A DNA stretch of 64,000 bases, from contig MPNM01000011.1 of NCBI GenBank assembly GCA_002239025.1, positions 1-64,000 of the forward strand, given 5' to 3'. The notes beneath the pieces were generated by a model. That model made no database searches. It was not told where the DNA came from and saw only the letters and a list, made by a program, of their open reading frames with translations. Shown in pieces: positions 59,551 to 64,000 of this stretch. Origin of the DNA: Chloroflexi bacterium bin125. Lineage in GTDB: Bacteria > Chloroflexota > Dehalococcoidia > Bin125. Within the stretch, counting starts at the first letter, position 1, and the number at the start of each line of letters is the position of its first letter. The translations under genes and the position numbers were made by a program.

Positions 59551-60714
59551 GTGGCTGGTCCGCTCGATGGATATCGCGTCGTTGAGATCGCAGAGGGCGT
59601 AGCCGGGCCGTACACAGCGATGTCGCTCGGCGACGCCGGCGCAGATGTGATCAAGATTGAGCAGCCAGCCGGAGACCGTGCGCGGGGATGGTCGCCACAG
59701 ACGGACAGCGGCACTTCGGCACTGTTTCAAGCGCTGAATCGCAACAAGCGTGGCATATCGCTCGACTGGTCGTCCGAGAGCGACCTGGAGACTGCCAGGC
59801 AGTTGTTGGCCGACGCGGATGTCGCAATCGTCGATAAGGCCGGCTTGTCTGGCGAGTTGAGCTGGGAGTCGCTGGACGCTCCTGGGCTCGTCTATTGCGC
59901 GATCTCGGGCTTCGGTCCTCACGGTCCGTGGAGCGACAATCCGATGTCGGAACTTGCCGCGCAACTGGCCAGTGAGGCCACGGCATCTCTGGGCACAATT
60001 GGTGAGGAACCGGTTCGCCATGGCGGCGATATCGGTTCGATGTATGCGGCGAACTATGCAATTCAGGCGATCTGCGCCGGATTGTACGCTCGCGACGATT
60101 CAGATCCGTCCGCGCCGACCGGCGGCCAACGGATTGAGGTGTCACTCTTCGGCAGTCTGTTGGCGATGCGGTCGACGTTGTGGGTGGCGCTTTCGAATCC
60201 AGACGAATGGTGGGGGTTCCATCTCGACTCCTACGTGAAACCGCCCGATCACGGCTATCAGTGTCGTGACTTGCCGATCTACTTCTCGTTGGCCAGAATC
60301 CGCGGAGACGCGTTTGACTCGTTGATCGACGAGCTCGGCATGGATTGGGCGCGGACGCATCCGGACTTCGATCAGCTCCGGACCGACGGAGCGGGAGGCG
60401 CCGGACGGTACGCCGCTGAGTTGAAGCCGCTCTGGGAGCGCGGGTTCTCGAACTTCGACGCGGAGCGAGTGATCGAAATCGTCGAGCGTCACGGCGGCTG
60501 GGCCTTCCCGATGCACGACTACGAACGGCTCAGTCGAGATCCGCAGGTTGCGGCTGTGGGAGCGATCATTGACGTGGAACAGGGAGACGGTTCAATGCTG
60601 CAACAGGTCGCACCGCCCTGGGACTTTGAAGGCACGCCGGTCTCAATGAACATGCGCGCAGCCCCGAGTCTCGGGGAGCATCAGGACGAGGTGCTAGCTG
60701 AACTGCATTCATAA
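59551..60714 (+). CDS. CaiB/BaiF-family CoA-transferase (pair 2, second gene)
   Basis: Class III CoA-transferase of 387 residues with a GTG start one base after the previous stop. Motifs are GPLDGYRVVEIAEGVAGPYT, LGDAGADVIKIEQPAGDRAR, NRNKRGISLDWSSESDLE and a candidate catalytic Asp in VRHGGDIGSMYAANYAIQ. The C-terminus LGEHQDEVLAEL is the usual end. Unlike the second gene of pair 1, this copy seems to keep the Asp, so both members of pair 2 could be catalytic. Confidence 0.9.
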   Translation: MAGPLDGYRVVEIAEGVAGPYTAMSLGDAGADVIKIEQPAGDRARGWSPQTDSGTSALFQALNRNKRGISLDWSSESDLETARQLLADADVAIVDKAGLSGELSWESLDAPGLVYCAISGFGPHGPWSDNPMSELAAQLASEATASLGTIGEEPVRHGGDIGSMYAANYAIQAICAGLYARDDSDPSAPTGGQRIEVSLFGSLLAMRSTLWVALSNPDEWWGFHLDSYVKPPDHGYQCRDLPIYFSLARIRGDAFDSLIDELGMDWARTHPDFDQLRTDGAGGAGRYAAELKPLWERGFSNFDAERVIEIVERHGGWAFPMHDYERLSRDPQVAAVGAIIDVEQGDGSMLQQVAPPWDFEGTPVSMNMRAAPSLGEHQDEVLAELHS

Positions 60715-60752
60715 GGTGCCGACGAAGGACGATATGATTGAGCGGTGAGAGC

Positions 60753-60908
60753 GTGGCAACGAATCGAGATGGCGTGATGGATGCGACAGAGCAAGGGACA
60801 GACGCCAAAGTTTCAGCTCCGGATACGAACAAGGATGATTCAAAGTCCACCGGCGAGCAACGGACGGGTCGGCCATTGCCGCTAAAGCTTCACAAGCGAG
60901 GTCTCTAG
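60753..60908 (+). CDS. short ORF of uncertain status
   Basis: A 51-codon GTG ORF, below the track's length cut-off, hydrophilic and ending with GRPLPLKLHKRGL. It lies tail to tail with the membrane-protein gene at 60912, in the same arrangement as the short ORF at 57595 beside the gene at 57803. There is no family match, so it is listed only because of that parallel layout. Confidence 0.2.
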   Translation: MATNRDGVMDATEQGTDAKVSAPDTNKDDSKSTGEQRTGRPLPLKLHKRGL

Positions 60909-60911
60909 CAG

Positions 60912-61442
60912 TCAGGACCCCAAGGCCGTACCAGTTGGCGCACCAGCAATGGTTGTCGCCGCAAGAATCGCCAATTGGATGCCCAGGCCGACTATCGCAT
61001 ATTGCAGCCACTTCCGTTGCGAAGAGATTGTCTCGCTGTTCTGTTCAAATCCTGCGACAAGGGCCTCCAACGTGGCGTCCCGCATTTCCTCGGTGCTGGC
61101 ATCTCGATAGCTGCGGGCCAGAATGTCGATTTCGACGCTAAAAGCAACTTTCCTCGTGTAGTAGGAAGCCCAACAGCAAAGCCAGACTACGACCGAGACC
61201 GCCAACGCCGACAATGTGAGGACCGAAACCAGCTCACCCGATAGGCGAATTTCGCCAACAATCCCCGTTGCAGAGACGAGCAACAGGCTGATGGTGAATG
61301 TTGCAACAACGCGCACATCTTGCGAAGAAAGAAAGCGCATCTGAGCATCTATTGCATGGTGCGCCTCATCAAGTAGGAAGTCGCGAGCGTCGACAGAGCG
61401 CTCAGAATCCGTGCGGGCGTGGGATTCGGCTCCTCTGCTCAT
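60912..61442 (-). CDS. small membrane protein with three hydrophobic segments
   Basis: A 176-residue protein with a helical N-terminus (DFLLDEAHHAIDAQMRFLSS), two adjacent membrane segments (VVATFTISLLLVSATGIVG; VLTLSALAVSVVVWLCCWA), a charged cytoplasmic region (SYRDASTEEMRDATLEALVA) and a last segment (LQYAIVGLGIQLAILAATTI) after NSETISSQRKW. The layout parallels the protein at 57803. I cannot assign a function; resemblance to SLATT-type pore proteins is only topological. The ATG at 61442 lies 20 bases after the DUF35 gene, so it may belong to that operon. Confidence 0.65.
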   Translation of the reverse strand: MSRGAESHARTDSERSVDARDFLLDEAHHAIDAQMRFLSSQDVRVVATFTISLLLVSATGIVGEIRLSGELVSVLTLSALAVSVVVWLCCWASYYTRKVAFSVEIDILARSYRDASTEEMRDATLEALVAGFEQNSETISSQRKWLQYAIVGLGIQLAILAATTIAGAPTGTALGS

Positions 61443-61462
61443 AGAAGTCTTGTGTTCGGCAT

Positions 61463-61900
61463 TCAGCGCGACGGCCGAAACACTGGCAGCGTGATTTCGT
61501 CGTTGACTTTGCGGAAATCGACTTCGACGTTGAGGTCGCAACTGACGTCTTTGTCCTCGATGGCGACGAGGGTTGAGTACATGTACGGGCCCTCTTCGAG
61601 TTTGATCAAAGCGACCGTATAGGGGTACTCGTCGGGTTCCCAGCCGGGGAAGTACTTCTGCCACATGCGGATCCAGGACCAGACGGTGCCGTGACCCGAG
61701 ATTGGCCGCCATTCCCAGTCGTCCTGTAGGCATCGGGGGCAGGCTTCGGCCGGCGGGAACCAGGGCTGATCGCAGATGTTGCAGAACTGGATTTGGAGGA
61801 TGCCTTCGCGGCAGCCGTCCCAGAATGGCTTGGTCAGTTCGAGGACCGGTGGCAGGGGCTTTTCGTAGCTGAGTTCCGCAGATTGCGATTCAGTCGTCAT
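61463..61900 (-). CDS. DUF35 OB-fold/zinc-ribbon partner of thiolase-like protein
   Basis: A 145-residue DUF35 protein with the zinc ribbon FCNICDQPWFPPAEACPRCL (two CxxC knuckles) and an OB fold (GHGTVWSWIRMWQKYFPGWE, YPYTVALIKLEEGPYMYSTL). Its ATG overlaps the stop of the thiolase-like gene (61897-61900), indicating co-translation and probably a stable complex. The gene order is thiolase then DUF35, opposite to the pair at 30903-32680. Confidence 0.91.
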   Translation of the reverse strand: MTTESQSAELSYEKPLPPVLELTKPFWDGCREGILQIQFCNICDQPWFPPAEACPRCLQDDWEWRPISGHGTVWSWIRMWQKYFPGWEPDEYPYTVALIKLEEGPYMYSTLVAIEDKDVSCDLNVEVDFRKVNDEITLPVFRPSR

Positions 61901-63075
61901 GAGTTGTCTCGCTTCAGGATGTGCCCCGTGGCCAGTGGAGCGGCGCAGGCATACAGGCCGTACTGTGCATCGTCGACCTGGCGATCACCGCATTTTTGAC
62001 GCAGTTGCCTGACCGCCTCGACATGGAGCGCCCAGCCCTGCATGTATGACTCGCTCGTATGCCCGCCGCCGGTGTTGAGCGGCAGTTCACCGCGCAGTCC
62101 GATGCGTTCGGGCGTGATCCAGTCGCCGCCTTCGCCGGGCTCGCAGAAGCCCATGCCTTCGAGCGTAAACAGCATGGTCGGCGTGAAGTTGTCGTAGAGC
62201 TGGGCGAAGGCGAGGTCGTCGCGTTGGACATCTGAGTGTGTGAAGAGATCGTCTGCGATCTGCGACATTGGCTCGTGCCAGAAGTCGTCGGCAACATATA
62301 CGGGTGTGATATCTGACGCCTGTGACGTGGCATGGATGAGGACCGGCGTGTGCTTGAGGTCGCGGGCACGCTCGGCGGAAGTCACGATGAAGCAAACGCC
62401 GCCGTCGTTGATCAGGCAGTAGTCGAACAGGCAAAGCGGCTCGGCGATGTAGCGGGCGCCGTGGTAGTCGTCCATCGTGATTGGACGCTGCATGACGGCG
62501 TTCGGATTGAGCGCGGCATTGGCGCGGTTGGAGATGGCCAGGTGGCCGAGCGGCTCTGTCGTCGTGCCGTAGCGGTACTGGTGGCGGCGGAACATCATCG
62601 AGGTGACCGCGCCGGGCGAGGTCATTCCGTAGGGCGCTTCGAACATGGCCTGGGTGGAGATGCCGCGATTCTCGCCGCCATAGCGCGCGCCGGCTGAACG
62701 CCCGTTGTTGCCGTAGATGCAGGCGACCACGTCGGCCATGCCATTAGCGACAGCCAGCGCCGCGTATTGCAAGGCGATGCCGGATTGGCGACCTTCGCCC
62801 GGTAGCACGTTGACGAATCGGGGATGACGCAGTCCGATCATCTCGCACATGCGGCCGTAGTGGGGCAGTCGTGAGACGATCACGCCGTCGACGTCTGTTC
62901 GTCGAAGGCCAGCGTCCTTCAAGGCTTCGCGGAAGGCGATGAGTCCGAGTTCATAGGCTGAACGTTCGGGGTCGAGGTCGCGGTAGATCGAGCCAAACTC
63001 GGTCGTGCCGACGCCGACGATGGCCGTCTTGTCCTGGAGATTGCGCAGCGCACTGCGGTCGGGTTGGTTGGTCAT
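61897..63075 (-). CDS. thiolase-fold protein lacking the nucleophilic Cys (Ltp2-like)
   Basis: Thiolase-superfamily protein of 392 residues. KTAIVGVGTTEFGSIYRDLD is the usual start and GLRGELPLNTGGGHTSESYM the C-terminal His region. At the position of the acyl-accepting Cys, normally N-x-x-C-x-S-G, the sequence is VLPGEGRQSGIALQYAAL, with no Cys. This is expected for SCP-x/Ltp2-type retro-aldolases or non-classical thiolases. With its DUF35 partner it resembles the Ltp2-ChsH2 aldolase complex that cleaves steroid side chains, but many DUF35-linked homologues have other substrates. Confidence 0.87.
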   Translation of the reverse strand: MTNQPDRSALRNLQDKTAIVGVGTTEFGSIYRDLDPERSAYELGLIAFREALKDAGLRRTDVDGVIVSRLPHYGRMCEMIGLRHPRFVNVLPGEGRQSGIALQYAALAVANGMADVVACIYGNNGRSAGARYGGENRGISTQAMFEAPYGMTSPGAVTSMMFRRHQYRYGTTTEPLGHLAISNRANAALNPNAVMQRPITMDDYHGARYIAEPLCLFDYCLINDGGVCFIVTSAERARDLKHTPVLIHATSQASDITPVYVADDFWHEPMSQIADDLFTHSDVQRDDLAFAQLYDNFTPTMLFTLEGMGFCEPGEGGDWITPERIGLRGELPLNTGGGHTSESYMQGWALHVEAVRQLRQKCGDRQVDDAQYGLYACAAPLATGHILKRDNS

Positions 63076-63126
63076 GCGGCGAGTCTAGGGCGTGCTTCGT
63101 ACTGAAGGCGCGGGAGCCACAACCCT

Positions 63127-63203
63127 ACAGTCGTTCCCGCGTAGGCGGGAATCCATGCAACATCGAGACGCCGTATGGGTCCCCGCTTTCGCGGGGATGA
63201 CGG
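63127..63203. repeat. pair of short GC-rich hairpin repeats
   Basis: TTCCCGCGTAGGCGGGAA and GTCCCCGCTTTCGCGGGGAT are each self-complementary hairpins with GTAG/TTTC loops, a class of dispersed REP-like repeats. They lie between the thiolase-like and amidohydrolase genes and could end transcription of the latter. Confidence 0.65.
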
Positions 63204-63209
63204 TCTCTC

Positions 63210-63998
63210 CTAGTTAAGACCGAGAACGGGGCGGGCATTCTCGACGAGTACCCTGCCCAACTCAGCGTCGCTGAGACCGCTGCGCAGGAGTTGCAGGATC
63301 TGAGGTTGTTGATCAGCTCCTGGTGCATCTGAGCCGAACAGCACTCGTTCTGTACCGAGTGTTCGTATGAGTCGGGCTGCGTCTTCGAGCGCGCAGGCTC
63401 GGCGGCCGTCTCGACAGGTGAAGTGGCCGTCGTTGAAGCCACCGGCGGTGTCAAAGAGGACTTGCGGGAATCGCTTGGCGATGTCGATTCTCTGATCCCA
63501 GTATGCGCCGGGCATGTGGGCCATGATGAACTGCAGCCTGGGGAATCTCTCGAAGACGGGGATGAAGTGATCGGGCATGCCGTACACGTCGTCGCCAGGA
63601 CCGCCTCGCAGCGCGCCGGTGTCGCTGAGGATGGGCAGGCCGAGCTCTTCCAGTCGGGCGTAGAGCGGCATCATGCGTTCGTCGGCAGGGAAGTAGCGGC
63701 CCAGGCCCGGATGCATCTTCACGCCTCGTGCACCCATCGCGACGCCGCGCTCCAGCTCTTCCATTAGCAGGTCCGAATCGACCCAGGTGCCGATGTCGCA
63801 GCAGAGAAAGGTGCGAATCCTCGGGTCTTCGGCCTGCCGTTCGAGTGTCCACGTGTTGAAGCTGCGTACTCGCTCGTGGAGCATCGCCAGTATGTCTTCA
63901 GCTTGAGCGTCGAGCTTGCGTTCTCTTTGCTGTTCGAACATCTCCGGGATGACCATGTAGTTGAGGCCGACAATCGCTTCAACGTCGTTTCGAGTCAT
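63210..63998 (-). CDS. amidohydrolase-family protein (Amidohydro_2), partial at the window edge
   Basis: Metal-dependent hydrolase of the amidohydrolase-2 family (decarboxylase/hydrolase TIM barrel). Visible are GARGVKMHPGLGRYFPADER, LGLPILSDTGA, a metal-binding His in LQFIMAHMPG and the late Asp in RVLFGSDAPGA. The sequence at the window edge (VEAIVGLNYMVIPEM) is mid-protein, and the N-terminal HxH metal motif is missing, so the gene continues beyond base 64000. The visible start codon is probably not the real one. The substrate is unknown. Confidence 0.82.
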   Translation of the reverse strand: MTRNDVEAIVGLNYMVIPEMFEQQRERKLDAQAEDILAMLHERVRSFNTWTLERQAEDPRIRTFLCCDIGTWVDSDLLMEELERGVAMGARGVKMHPGLGRYFPADERMMPLYARLEELGLPILSDTGALRGGPGDDVYGMPDHFIPVFERFPRLQFIMAHMPGAYWDQRIDIAKRFPQVLFDTAGGFNDGHFTCRDGRRACALEDAARLIRTLGTERVLFGSDAPGADQQPQILQLLRSGLSDAELGRVLVENARPVLGLN

Positions 63999-64000
63999 GT

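Noticed and set aside
1-64000. tRNA or rRNA genes
   Set aside because: I looked for CCA-ending cloverleaf regions and conserved rRNA stretches in the gaps and saw none. A tRNAscan/Infernal run would be decisive.

Overview
The window is GC-rich and densely coding. It carries large numbers of CaiB/BaiF CoA-transferases (four), luciferase-like flavin monooxygenases (two), thiolase/DUF35 pairs (two), and single members of the enolase, phosphotriesterase, GMC, TauD and aldehyde-ferredoxin-oxidoreductase families. It also has many palindromic repeats between genes. This mix suggests an uncultured, organic-matter-degrading bacterium of the Chloroflexota (SAR202-like or a relative). That placement is inference from gene content only; no rRNA or other phylogenetic marker is present.

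Layout. 0.1-5.6 kb: SulP transporter, an unknown gene, an amber-interrupted surface protein, and a LuxR-type response regulator with its histidine kinase. 5.9-7.6 kb: a decayed patch with a truncated NCS2 permease and a frameshifted, truncated zinc-binding-protein gene ending in a degenerate palindromic element. 7.7-14.6 kb: a pair of CaiB genes, an MFS exporter, a GMC oxidoreductase and fragments of surface proteins. 14.8-19.4 kb: a two-subunit N,N-dimethylformamidase-like enzyme, a GNAT and a luciferase-like oxidoreductase.

19.7-29.8 kb is the highlight: a compact sterol biosynthesis locus. A five-gene operon on the minus strand encodes, in transcription order, a 3-beta-HSD/C4-decarboxylase-like SDR (SdmB type), a Rieske oxygenase (SdmA type), an ERG24-type sterol reductase, a CYP51 and a single polypeptide fusing a squalene-epoxidase-like flavoprotein to an oxidosqualene cyclase. 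On the plus strand it is flanked by a sterol C24-methyltransferase (convergent) and a membrane protein resembling the EBP sterol delta8-delta7 isomerase (divergent). Together these would take squalene to a C14- and C4-demethylated, delta7, side-chain-alkylated sterol.

29.9-46.5 kb: catabolic genes (thiolase/DUF35, proline dehydrogenase, luciferase-like, phosphotriesterase-like, enolase superfamily, SDR, esterase, DUF1295 reductase, TauD, acyl-CoA carboxylase beta) separated by MITE-like palindromes, plus a retropepsin-like/DUF5678 pair. 46.6-51.6 kb: aldehyde ferredoxin oxidoreductase with a MoaD-like protein, then three tandem copies of a two-gene cassette of small single-pass membrane proteins that I cannot match to any described system. 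51.6-64 kb: DUF2867 SDR, a peptide-type ABC transporter without ATPases, a second CaiB pair, a second thiolase/DUF35 pair, and a partial amidohydrolase at the edge.

The two strongest leads are the sterol locus with its epoxidase-cyclase fusion and the triplicated membrane-protein cassette.
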